Assembly: GCF_040807025.1 (NCBI RefSeq)
Contig: NC_090947.1
Coordinates: forward strand, 3,348,001 to 3,412,000
Length of the DNA: 64,000 nucleotides
Source: Struthio camelus
Lineage: Eukaryota; Chordata; Aves; Struthioniformes; Struthionidae
Direction of reading: 5' to 3'
The first letter of the stretch is position 1. Each line of letters starts with the position of its first letter. Positions 52,578 through 62,400 of the stretch are shown one piece after another. The position numbers and the translations under genes were made by a program. The notes beneath the pieces were generated by a model that made no database searches, had not been told where the DNA came from, and saw only the letters and a list, made by a program, of their open reading frames with translations.

Positions 52578-53386
52578 CTCTCCCCCTCTTCTCTGGCTTT
52601 TTCAACAACCATTCTTTTTTCCTCTGTCATGAAAAATGTATTTAACAAAGCTTGTACATCTCCCCAGTGGGGATTATGTGTTAGCTTTATCGTTTCTAAC
52701 AATTGGTTCACCTTTTCAGGGTGTTCTCTGTATGATCCAACAGATTGTTTCCAATTCAATAGGTCAGAGGTAGTAAACAGAACATGCACAAAGACCGGCT
52801 GTCCCTCTGGCCCTACTGCTTGTCTCAAAAGGGAGCCTGGAAAGCTGGTTGTGCATGCCCTGTAGTCTGACTGGAAACAGGATTAAAATTTTCATTGCTC
52901 AATGGTGAGCTAGAATCAGCTGGGGACTCCTCGATATCTCTGTATGGGGGTGGGGCTGTTGGGACCAGTAACTGTACATCCTCCTGTTATGCTTCTCTTG
53001 CAACCTTTCTATCACCACATCCCCCATGATGACTGCTTTCCTTTTTCCCAGTAGTCGCATACATCACCGAGTCAGCTGTTAGCTTATATTCCTGATTAAC
53101 ATCAGGCTCTCTGTACAGAATCATAAAAGCATCACCGTAAGGCACTTCATCCCACTTTCCCGTCCGACGGCAAAATAACATCAATCGTAATACAGTATTT
53201 ATAGTTTACCGATCCATTCTCTGGCCAGACCTCACCATCACCCAGTTTCTAATTTGGCCATCATTGCTTACAGTAGTTTTTCATCCTTTTGTTAGTCATT
53301 GCATCGCCTCCAAACTTTTCCGAAGTTTTCAGAATACACCCCAAAGGACTACAGGGAGCAGTAGATATGCATTGGTTTGACCCCAT
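52306..53386 (-). pseudogene. gammaretrovirus-like gag pseudogene at the array edge
   Basis: This is the source sequence of the gag fragments in the array. It reads on the minus strand from an ATG-GGG start (Met-Gly, a myristoylation-type matrix start) at 53386. A matrix-like domain covers about 53386-53000 and includes MLFCRRTGKWDEVPYGDA. A proline/serine-poor linker follows to about 52860. The capsid then starts near LLRQAVGPEGQP, with FTTSDLLNWK and a QG...NPSAFYRRL major-homology-like motif. The gene is broken: in-frame stops lie at about 53261-53263 (TGA) and 53249-53251 (TAG), and an extra base near 53195-53205 shifts the matrix frame. The 3' end is lost after ETNQRM, so nucleocapsid, protease, pol and env are absent. 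The capsid part alone stays open for 190 codons. The last 272 bp of the gene belong to unit U8. Confidence 0.85.
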
Positions 53387-53950
53387 CATTTTCCTTACAC
53401 CCGTACCTGTACCTAATTTTTTCTATACAAGGGTGTACCCTGTGTGAGCTAAGTTCTGGAAGCCCCCTGCTGCAACACGTCTAGGCGCAGACACACTTCT
53501 TATTCCACAGAAAAAAACAACTGTTGAAAAAACGCTCTGTGAGCGTTGCACCGCTGAGCCGCTCACCACCCCAACGCAGAAGGAGACCTGAACACGTCCC
53601 CGATCAATTAGTTGGTGCGTTCAGGACTCCTGTCTCATCTGTTTCTCCTCCACTGTGGACAGCAAGATGATCTGGGAAAAGCATTACAACTGTCCTACAG
53701 GGATTTCAAAAATATTGCCCCAAAGAAGGGTTCTTTCACCTGCTGTGCAAGGAGCCGACAAACACACGCAGTCGCCACGTTTGTTTCATTCATTTCTGCG
53801 CACACGTGGGTGCTAGGTGGTAAGGCCACAAAGCTAGCACACCCGATTACTACACAGCTTACGCTCTGTACAGTTTAAGCAACAGTTCTCAGTCCCGCTT
53901 CCAACTACATTAAGGCATCCGTGGTCCCATTGGTTCTGTCAGGGCTCCTC
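53387..53950 (-). mobile_element. ERV 5' leader (untranslated)
   Basis: About 560 bp lie between the gag start and the possible primer-binding site. This is the length expected of a gammaretroviral leader. No gene is recognised on either strand. The 88-codon + strand frame at 53612-53878 has no recognisable family. Confidence 0.45.
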
Positions 53951-53970
53951 TTCGTTCCGAGTCACAGTAG
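53951..53970 (-). promoter_or_regulatory. possible degenerate tRNA-His primer-binding site
   Basis: On the + strand the sequence ccgagtcacagtagcc resembles the 3' end of tRNA-His (ccgagtcac followed by the acceptor end). Nine bases match contiguously and the rest is degenerate. Its distance from the gag start is sensible. The expected LTR end in CA is not visible next to it, so this is a weak call. Confidence 0.3.
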
Positions 53971-54260
53971 CCTCTTTTTCTACTACGCATGCTCTAGGGG
54001 GAAGGGGCTTTGACCAGCAGGGGGGCTTCCCTGCTTGCAGTTGGGTTTTCTCTTATGCTCATTCGGATAGTTCACCCTTCGTTCAAGTAGTTCTCTCCTG
54101 TTTATCGCCTGGTTTTGTTCTCGTCAGCTTTATGGGGGTACTTGCTTAGCTGGTTGCCTTAGAGCGTTGTCTTGCTCCTTCCTTCAGGGCCTTGTTTTGT
54201 TAACTGCCTGTGAAAGACTGACTAATACCCCAATCGCCTTGTTCCCCATCCCTCCAACAA
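53971..54260 (-). mobile_element. possible remnant of the ERV 5' LTR
   Basis: This is the position where a 5' LTR should lie, upstream of the primer site in the sense direction. I see no convincing TG...CA termini, TATA box or AATAAA signal. The call rests on position only. Confidence 0.2.
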
Positions 54261-55117
54261 GACCTCCCTCCCTTTTTGCCCGTTGCCTCGCAGCCTGTCA
54301 CCGGGCACCACTGGGCACAGTGTGCCTCCAGCCTCTGGACACCCTCCCTCCACATAGTCATGCCCATTGAGAAGCTGCTCCTCCACCTGGCTTGTGCAGT
54401 GCCGGTGCCTGAAGAGCTCCCGTTGTGGAGGGGCTGGAACCCCCAGTGCCTGGGCAGAGCTCTGGCCTCTGATGGCCTGTTGCTGGCATGGGCAAATCCC
54501 GTGGTGCCGGCAGCTGGCCACAGGCGCTCACAGCCTTTGGTGCGCAAAGGGGAGCCCAGCGCTTCCTCATCTCCGGTGGTGGGAGGGCAGGCTGCAGGGC
54601 AGAGCAATGGCTGCAGCCTTGCCTTCCGGCTCAGGAGACTTGCCGGCGAGGGGCCACCTCGGTGTCCTGAATCATGCGGAGGGGCTGATTGCCTCCCAAG
54701 GCAGAATCTTGTCACCACCACTGCGCTCTCCCATCCAGGCCTGACCCTTTTGTCAGGGAAAAGGGGGTGCTTCTCTGACGGCTGGAAGAGGGTGGGGGGG
54801 GGGATGTTGTGGCTGTCACAGACTGCTGGAGAGAGTACATGCCCTACCCCACCCCTTCCCACCCCGACGTTGACCCCGATTCCTTCACGGCCTGGGTTTT
54901 CCACCCATTCGTTGGCACCAAGAAAAGACACTGGCACGGGGTGAAGAGAGAGGGCTGCTTCTTGGGGGAAAAGGCAGCAGAGGGTGGGCTGGCAGCACAA
55001 GCCTGGCACGGGCTGGGCCTGAGGGCTGCAGCTGTCCCACAGGCAGGGAGAGAGGCTAGCAACGCTCCCGATTTCCCCGTGCACTCCGCTGGTCCCTGCG
55101 GGCAGAGCAGCCCGGCA
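54261..55117. other. 3' flank of the MROH gene, no recognised gene
   Basis: GC-rich sequence lies downstream of the MROH stop codon and probably includes its 3' UTR. No AATAAA was found on the minus strand here. A 294-codon minus-strand frame spans it (54200-55084) but resembles no family and is probably chance openness in GC-rich DNA. A G-run occurs at about 54793-54802. Confidence 0.5.
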
Positions 55118-58100
55118 TCAGGAGGCGGTCGAGCTCCCGCAGCAAACGCAGCCACCTCGCAGGGGCCAGGGCCACCTCTGCCACACTCTCCTCAGCCGCC
55201 AGCACAGGCCTTCGTGGCCGCCTCCAGGCGCAGACGTCTTCCCTGGAGCTCTCAGCAGCAGGATGGTTTGCGTGGCCAGGGAACAGATGGACGGGCTGAC
55301 GTCCTCCTCCAAGCCTTGAAGCGCTGAGAGAAAGAGCCAGAGCAGAGATCAAGCCCCCATATCTGCACAGAGCCCAGGCAGCCCTTCCTGGCGATGACAC
55401 CCTGCTGCCCTCACTCACCCTCGCAGATGTCCTCCACCTTCTTCTTGCTCTGGCCCCTCATGCTCTGCCCGACGAGCCCTAGGCACACGCACAGCCCCTC
55501 TCCAGTCCTGCTCCCCACACCACCGCCAGCACAAAACCCCTCCCCCAAGGCTAGCGCTAAGCTGCCCCAGTGCAGAGAGGGGCCGCAGGGCTTGGAGCTC
55601 ACCAAGGAACCGCACAGCCATCTCTCGCAAGCGCTCCTGGGGGCTCTCCAAGTACGCCAGGCTCTGGTGCCGGTACCCTTCCACTCTGCTGCTGCCCCTC
55701 GCCAGCTGGGGAGAGCCCAAGGCCACAGGCTTGGCGCACACCCTCCCCCACCCAGCCAGCCACTCCCTCCGCCCACCACTCGCCTCCCCGCCCTTCCCCT
55801 GCCAGCCCACTCAGCGCTGCCACGCTCAAGCTGGCCAGTGCCGACGGCTGGAGGGAGGAAGTAGAGGGCAGGCTGCTGCCCAGGCGTCCTGAGGAGCCCT
55901 CCTGCTGCAAGGCCCAGCGGCTGCTTTAGCACCCCAGGGCTCAGCGAGGCCACAGGAACCTGCAGAAGAGCCCCCCCGTTGGGGCAGTGTGCGGGACAAG
56001 GGCAGCGGGAGTGCTGCTCCAGCCGCGGCAAGGCACATGGCTGCCTGCCCCACATGCTGGCCGTGCAGGGGCACAGGCCTCACCCAGGCTGGCTCTGAGG
56101 GCTTTGCAGCTGTCCTTACCAGGCCCTCGGTGATCTTCCATGTCTGCACTGGCTCAGCCAGGTGCCTGAGCTGCTCCCACTTCAGGAACTTGGCAGCGGC
56201 AAGCAGGGCTTCCTGCAGAGACCAGCAGCTGCCACCACACAACACGCGCTAGCCTCCTCCTCTTGGCAAGCCTCGGGGCCTTTCCTGGCCCACGACGGGA
56301 AGATGGAGCAGCTGGCAACTGCCTCTGCCATGGGCTTCCATGCCCCCACGCAGAGCCATGGGCTGACCACCACCTCAAGGTTATCGTGCTGCAGGTGGAG
56401 GCATGGCACCCGAGAAGTCCAAGGCGCTGCTGGGCGTGGTGCAAACAGCAAGGGCGGCTCTGCACCCTCAGCACCTGGCGCCTCCAGCTCACCCACCTTC
56501 AAAGGCTCCCACTGCCAGCAGCCCTTGCTCCTCATGCTCACGCCCACTCACAGGGCGTCCGCATCGCCCTCCTCCAACGAGCCGTCCTGTTACACAGCCA
56601 TACCTGGGCCACGCGGGGGATCTCGTCATGCCAGTGGAAGAGCAGCGGCAGCAGGCTCCTGTGCACTTGCTGCTTCAGCTCCTGGCTTTTGGAGCCCACT
56701 GCAGTCTCCATCACATCTTGCAAGAGGCGGATGGAGAGCTCTCGCACGCAGCCAGGCTCCTGGGGGGAAGCAAGAGGAGGCACCTCAGCACTGCCTGCTC
56801 CAAGCCCACAGTCAGCACAGGGATGAAGGTTTCTGACCCTCCCTGCACACCCATGAGCTGTGGGCCACCTCTGCACACACTGCAAAAGGGCCCCCGGCCC
56901 AGGCAGGGCAATGCAGCGCACTTCTGTACCATGCTGCGGGCAGGGAGAGCGGAGCTGCCGGAGAAGTCTGCGCCTGGAAGGGCTCCTCTCGCCTTGGCCA
57001 CACTGCCCCCGTCACCCCTGGCCAAGGCCCAGTAGAGCTGCCCCAGGATAGTCCTCCACAGCGGATCCTGGCTGCATCCCACCCGCTCCAGGCCTCACCC
57101 GCCTGCCCCGGCGAGCAGCGAGAGCTCGCGGTCCTGCCCAGCCACAGTGCCAAGCAGGGCCGTCGCGGAGCTGCAGCAAGCCTCGGCCTAAGATGCTCTG
57201 CCCAGGGGCTGCGGTGGGCACGCAATGTCCAGGGCAAGGCCTTGGATCCCCTGGGGATGGCAGAAGCCGGGGGAGCTGCCAGGGGCTGCGGGGACGTTGG
57301 TGTTACTGAGGGCCTATCTCCAGGCACGGGCAGCAGCAGCACTTCAGGCTTCCCTCAGCTCTGCCTGCTTGCCCCGCCTGGCGAGCCTGTCTTCATCGCC
57401 CAGCCACTCGAGCCGTGCTGCCAGCTCAAGAGGCCCGCAGGAGAAGGCAGCCACGGGGCACGGCCTCTCCCTCGCGCCCACGCCTGCTCCTGCTTCTTTG
57501 CTCAGCACTGCCCCACGCCTCGCAAAGCGCTGCAGGGGCTTTGTGCACAATACCTCGCAGCTGAGGGTAGACAAGGGGCTGCTTCAAGGCAGTCCTGCAG
57601 CCCAGCGCACCACGGGCAGCACAGCGCAATGACCCCAAGAGCCCCCGGGCAAAAACGTTCCTGGCAGCACCCAGGGCCCCTGCTGGCAAGCACAAATTCC
57701 CACGCCGCAGGCACACCCACACGGCAACACACCACAGCCCGCAGCCCGCACACAGCCTCACCGACACGCCAACAGGGCCCCCGCCTCTGCCCCCAGCCTA
57801 ACCTCATCAAAGAGAGGCAGCAGCTTGTCGGCCAGCAGCGGAGCAAGGTGGGCCACCACCTGCTTCTCCATGACGTGGACCACATTGCTGAGCACCAGCA
57901 GGGCCTTGGCGCTGATGTCTCTGTCCGCGTCCTGCAGGTGCCCCACCAGCAGGGGCCACAGGCACTGCATTCTTCTGGCCTGGGGGAAACACAACCTCGG
58001 TGCCTGAAGAAAGAACCCACTGCCCTGGCAAAAAGGCTCACCTGCTCACACACCAGCTTCCCCCCTGCCTTTCCACAAGCGGCCATGGCAATGACTGCAG

Positions 58101-61100
58101 CAACCTGCGGCCTGGCAGCCTTTACCGGCACAGCCACGGGCCTGGACGGGCTGGGGCAGAGCGAGGCAGGAGAGGGCACCGCCGGCTCCTCTTCTCCGTC
58201 ACTCTTCAACGGGCAGCGGGCTTAGTAACCCACACTGCCTGCAAAGCTGCCCGGGCCACGAGCCGTGCCAGCCCTAGCAGGCGCCTTTCCCGGCAGGGCT
58301 CACGGCCCCATTGCCAAGGCCCTGCCGACACCCCCGGCTTGTGCACAGAGGCTGCGGCGCAGCGCAGCACCCCAAGGCGGCACTCGGCCCGCGGTGGCCC
58401 CTGCGTGGTGGGGGCTGCAGCCTCGCGGCCCAGAAGCTGCCTGCGGCATCAGCCTGGCCCTGTGCTCAGGCTCGCCCTCCGCCTCTCGGCGGGACAGTCC
58501 CTCTGGCCACACAACCGCCAGCACTGCCACCACACAAGCCCTCTACAGCTGGCTTGCTTGGTGCTCGGCCAGCAGCTCTAGCCGGCACAGCCACAACAGG
58601 CGGCAGCGGGAGCGCAGCCTGCGCCTCAGCCTGCCTGCGGCACAGCCAAGGGCCTGGCCCAAAACACTCAGGGCAGATGAACAGGGCGGCGGCGCCAGAG
58701 CTGGCAGCAGCTCCTGAGGCCCAGCACAGTCCAAGCTACCCTGTTCCCCAGCACCCCCACGCTGCCTGCACACGCTCACCCGGCTGCCCCCTGCTCACTG
58801 CCCTCCGGCTCTTGCACAGCAGCATGAGGCCTCTGAGCACCAGCCCACGCATCACCCGGCAGTCACTCCGCAGAAGCCTCGCCGAGATGATCAGGACATC
58901 GTGAGGGTCTTGGCAAAGGTCCGCGCAAGCCAGCAGCTGAAACACACAGAGCAGGGAGAAAGTGGCAGAGACGGCAGGACTGCCTGCCTCCGCCAGAGCT
59001 GGATCCCACCAGCAGGGCAGATGAACAGGGCGGCGCCAGGGCACCAGGCCCGGCCCAAAGGCAGCTGTGAGCACGGAGAGCCCTGGGAGCCCCGCTCCCT
59101 GCCCTGGGCCTCAGGCCGCACCGCGCACCTCCCTCGCCTGCTCCTTCGCTCCTCTCCAGCCGCGAGAGGCACCGCCTGCCATCAGGCTCACCTCCACCAG
59201 GAAAGCCATGGCAGGCATCTCCCAGCAGGGCTCTCTGCCTTTGAGCAGCGCTGTCAGCCACTGGAAGAGGAAAAGACGCAGCTGTCTTGGGCTCTTCCTC
59301 ATCTCTCTGGCAGAGGCAAGAAGGCACTGTCAGTTCTGCGCAGCCAGGCCAAGCTGTTCTGCGATCGCGTTCCCCATCCCTCTAGCCAATCGCCCAGGCA
59401 CCACAACAGCCAGGGCAAGGCCAGGTTGGTGTTCAGCTCCGGCAGCCCGCAGCGTTTGCTCGTGGAAGCCTGCTCTTTGCTCAGCACACCTCCCCATGAG
59501 AAAGTCACTGCCCAGCATCATTGGGTTCTTTTGGGCGGGGCAGACTGCAAAAACACCCTTCCTGCCATGAAGTCAGCCCTGCTAATGGTACCCATTTGCT
59601 GCCCACTCTGCATTCAGGCCCGCCGGGCTCTTCCAGGATTCCTCTGGGCATCCTGCCCCTTCCCTGCTGGGCTGCCTGCACACAGACCACCCCCCGGCCC
59701 CGGGGCTCTTGGTGGCACGAGCCCAGGCCCCACGAGAGGGCACTGCAGGCCCCACGGCAGGGCACTGCTTCTGGCCGTCACCCTCTCTTGGGCCTGCTAA
59801 CACCACCTCTCCCCCAGCTGCTCGCAGAGCCCCGCAGCGATGGAGCGGCAGCTCTCTTGGCTGCTCTCCTCGGCCAGCCCTCCCTCACAAGGGCCAAAGC
59901 TGCAGCCCTGCCGGCTCTGCCGGGCAGCCTGTCTGCAGGGGAGACATGCTGGGCCGGAGTGGGGACAAGGGGGCTCTCACCTGGCCAGCAAACCTACTCC
60001 CATGTGGTGGGTCTCAGTGTTGAGGAGCATGGCCCAGCCACCCTTCCTCGCCATGGCCAGCACGTGCCTCTCGTAGCCACCACGGCAGAGCAGTGCTTTC
60101 ATGGTCCGCACTGTGAACCTGCGTGCAGAGCAAAGCCCAAGGCACCCTGGCACCCCGGCCCTGCTGCCAGCTCCACAGCACACACAGCAGGGCTGGCATG
60201 GAGCACCTCACGGGGCTGCTGGGAGCAGACTCTTCTCCTTGGCGTTCCCTCCAGAACATGGCAGCCTCCTGCGGCGTCAGCTCTGCGCAGAAGGACATCT
60301 GGAAGAGCAGCACCAGGAAGAGCTGCGGGGGAAGAGTGTCTCCAGCACCTGCAGGCAGCTGGGCTGCTGGAGGATCTCAGGGAGCACTCTGGTTGCCTGC
60401 AGAAAAAGCCCCGAGAAGGCTCTCGCTGCTGAGATGTTCCCGTTGCATGGCCCAGTCTTGGGGGGAGGGTGGGGGCTGAGGCTCAGACACTGCCCTGAGC
60501 TTTGGGACAAGCAGGAGTGCCTGCCCTGGCTGTGTGGCCAGAGCAGAGGCATGGAGCCCTGATGAGTGTGTGCCCGGGGTGGGGTGGGGGGAGAGGTCAG
60601 GGCTTGGCGGCAGATGGGCAAGGGCAGGGTGAGGGCAGCCCTAGGGGAGAGCGAGGCTTCATCTTGAAACGCACGGCCAAGCAAAGGACGGCCGTGTCGT
60701 CCCCATGCGAAGTCAAAGCCTCGTGCGCTGGCCAGGCCACCAGCACACCCAGCAGCTCCCGCAGCACCGTCTCCACAGCTCCGCGTTTTGACCCCAGCAC
60801 CCTCCACATGGCCACGGCAGCGCTGCAGGCCCACAGCGCTCGCTCAGCGGGTGCTGCAGCCGCAGCGCCGAGGCCTGGGCAGCCTTCTGCCCTGCAGCGC
60901 ACAGGGCCTGAGCTCTCCAGGCTGCGGGAGCCCGAGCTCTAGAGGCAGGTGGGCCCCTACCTGTCGCATGAGGGAGAGCAGCGCAACAGGCTCGCGACCA
61001 CCTCGTCCGGGGCTGCGCAGGTCAGCAGCAGAAGAGCCCACTCCAGGCTGCACCGCGCAGACGCCTCTGTGACGGCCAGCACGCTGCTCCACATGCCCCT

Positions 61101-61657
61101 CACCACCGGGGGCACCTGGAGGGCACACGGCTCAGAGTGGGGCTGCTGCCAGAGGGCAGCCGTTGGCCCAGCTGCCCCCGAGAACGGCTGCCCTTGCCCC
61201 CCCCAACTCTGTGCTGGCCTGAGAGGGGCTGGCGGGCCTGGCAGGCCTGGAGTCAGGGCAAGAACAAGCCCCCGGAGGCCTCGAGCCCCGGCCACGCCAC
61301 CCACAGGCTACTTACATGCTCCACAAGGCAGGCAGCGTCCGCCACAAGCGCCTCCAGCATGCGAGCATCTGTGTGCGCCTCCTCGATGCTGCGGGAGCTC
61401 ATGGCCTCGATGGCTAGGAGGATGCTGTGGGCCCTCTCAGCAGGCTGCCGGGACGTCCCCAACATCTAGGGGAGAAAGGAGGGCAGCCGAGCTAGAGAGG
61501 TCACCGCCAGCGGGGCCCCGCACGCCCGCCTGGGCGGCGCCTGGGGCGTGCAGACCTGGTGGGGCTCCAGCTGGTGGCTGCCCTCGGCAAGGGCCGCGTC
61601 CTCCTCCTCCTCCTCCGTCCAGGCCAGCCTGGGGCGGCGGGGGGGTCTCTGCGCCAT
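55118..61657 (-). CDS. maestro HEAT-like repeat family protein, 14 coding exons
   Basis: This is a multi-exon gene of the MROH family: alpha-helical HEAT-like repeat scaffold proteins, mostly of unknown function in birds. Exons, read 61657 to 55118, are: 1 61556-61657, 2 61316-61465, 3 60961-61115, 4 60675-60891, 5 60207-60396, 6 59981-60118, 7 59192-59306, 8 58799-58936, 9 57803-57979, 10 56604-56759, 11 56120-56212, 12 55603-55705, 13 55419-55478, 14 55118-55323. All introns have GT/AG ends and neighbouring exon phases agree, giving about 665 codons. The ATG at 61657 sits in accATGg. Residues 13-20 are acidic (WTEEEEED). Family hallmarks include ILLAIEAMSSRSI (exon 2), PDEVVASLLRCSPSCD (3), MWRVLGSK (4), TVRTMKALLCRGGYE (6), PAMAFLVEV (7), ELSIRLLQDVMETAVG (10), EALLAAAKFLKWEQL (11) and ICSLATQTILLLRAP (14). 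No signal peptide or membrane segment is seen. Exon 5 has a frameshift near 60324-60331, so the copy may be a pseudogene or contain a sequencing error. The C-terminal exons are the more certain; the weakest junctions are the exon 4 donor (GTGCGT) and exon 1 donor (GTCTGC). Confidence 0.85.
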
Positions 61658-62400
61658 GGTGGGCAAGGCGGCAGAGGCTGCCCGGGGGCGGCGGGGAAAG
61701 ACCTGGCTGCGCTCAGGGGGCTCCTCGGCCAGCCCCCGCGCTCTCGCCCTGTCCCATGGGCGTCTGACCGGACACTGCGAGGCCGAGGCCGCGCCGACGC
61801 CTGGCAAGGCCCCGGGCTGTCCCAGGAGCTCCTGCAAGAGACATGCCCGGGGCTCAGGCCTGCCTGGCTGCAGTTGGCCTCTTCTCCACCAACTCAAGCC
61901 TCGCTGCACTGCTCCAGCTTGCGCTAAGGACACCTGCAGCAGGACCTGTGGGTTCTCCTCCCAGCAGATTTCAGCGCAGCCCCTCAGCAGGTCTCCGCTT
62001 CCCCCTCCAAGGCCCACACCAAGGCCTGCCTCCTGGCGGCACAACAAGGCCTGGCAGGCGGCACGTGACCCTTCGGGTCCTGCCAAGGCTTCCTGCGCCA
62101 TAGACGTTGCACCACACAGACCCTGGGATCGCGCTCCCCTCTCCTGCAGCAGCCTCCTCCCTAAGCACCCAGACAGCAGCGCTCGCAGCAGCCCCTTTCA
62201 TCTCCCGGCACCCCTGGAGCCACGCTGCAGCTGGGCTTGCGTGGCCAGGCAGAGAAAAGCTTCTCGCTCTCTTCCACACCTTCCAGTTCTCTGCTTTCTG
62301 TAGCAACGAGCTGGGAGAGACCCAGGCTTCAACATCATCCAGGAATTTGTCCTGCGGAAGAACCAGCGGCACAGCTCCCTCTCACCCTCAACCTAGCTCA
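61658..62400 (-). promoter_or_regulatory. CpG-rich upstream region of the MROH gene
   Basis: A GC- and CpG-rich stretch lies immediately upstream of the exon 1 ATG, as expected of a CpG-island promoter plus 5' UTR. No TATA box was identified. The exon 1 frame is open upstream to an ATG at 62101, so an N-terminal extension cannot be excluded. The ATG at 61657 has the better context and matches the short start remembered for bird MROH proteins. Confidence 0.4.

Noticed and set aside
53612..53878. 88-codon + strand frame in the ERV leader
   Set aside because: It is antisense to the ERV, has no family resemblance and lies in presumed untranslated leader.
54200..55084. 294-codon minus-strand open frame, the longest in the window
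   Set aside because: It overlaps the region downstream of the MROH stop and the possible LTR, has low-complexity GC-driven composition and resembles no family. A coding search or transcript could reverse this.
60325..60350. A 26-bp intron that would remove the exon 5 frameshift
   Set aside because: A GT...AG pair exists and would correct the frame, but 26 bp is too short for normal splicing and would remove conserved residues.
61658..62101. N-terminal extension of the MROH protein to an ATG at 62101
   Set aside because: The frame is open, but the composition looks like a CpG-rich leader, and the ATG at 61657 has a strong start context.
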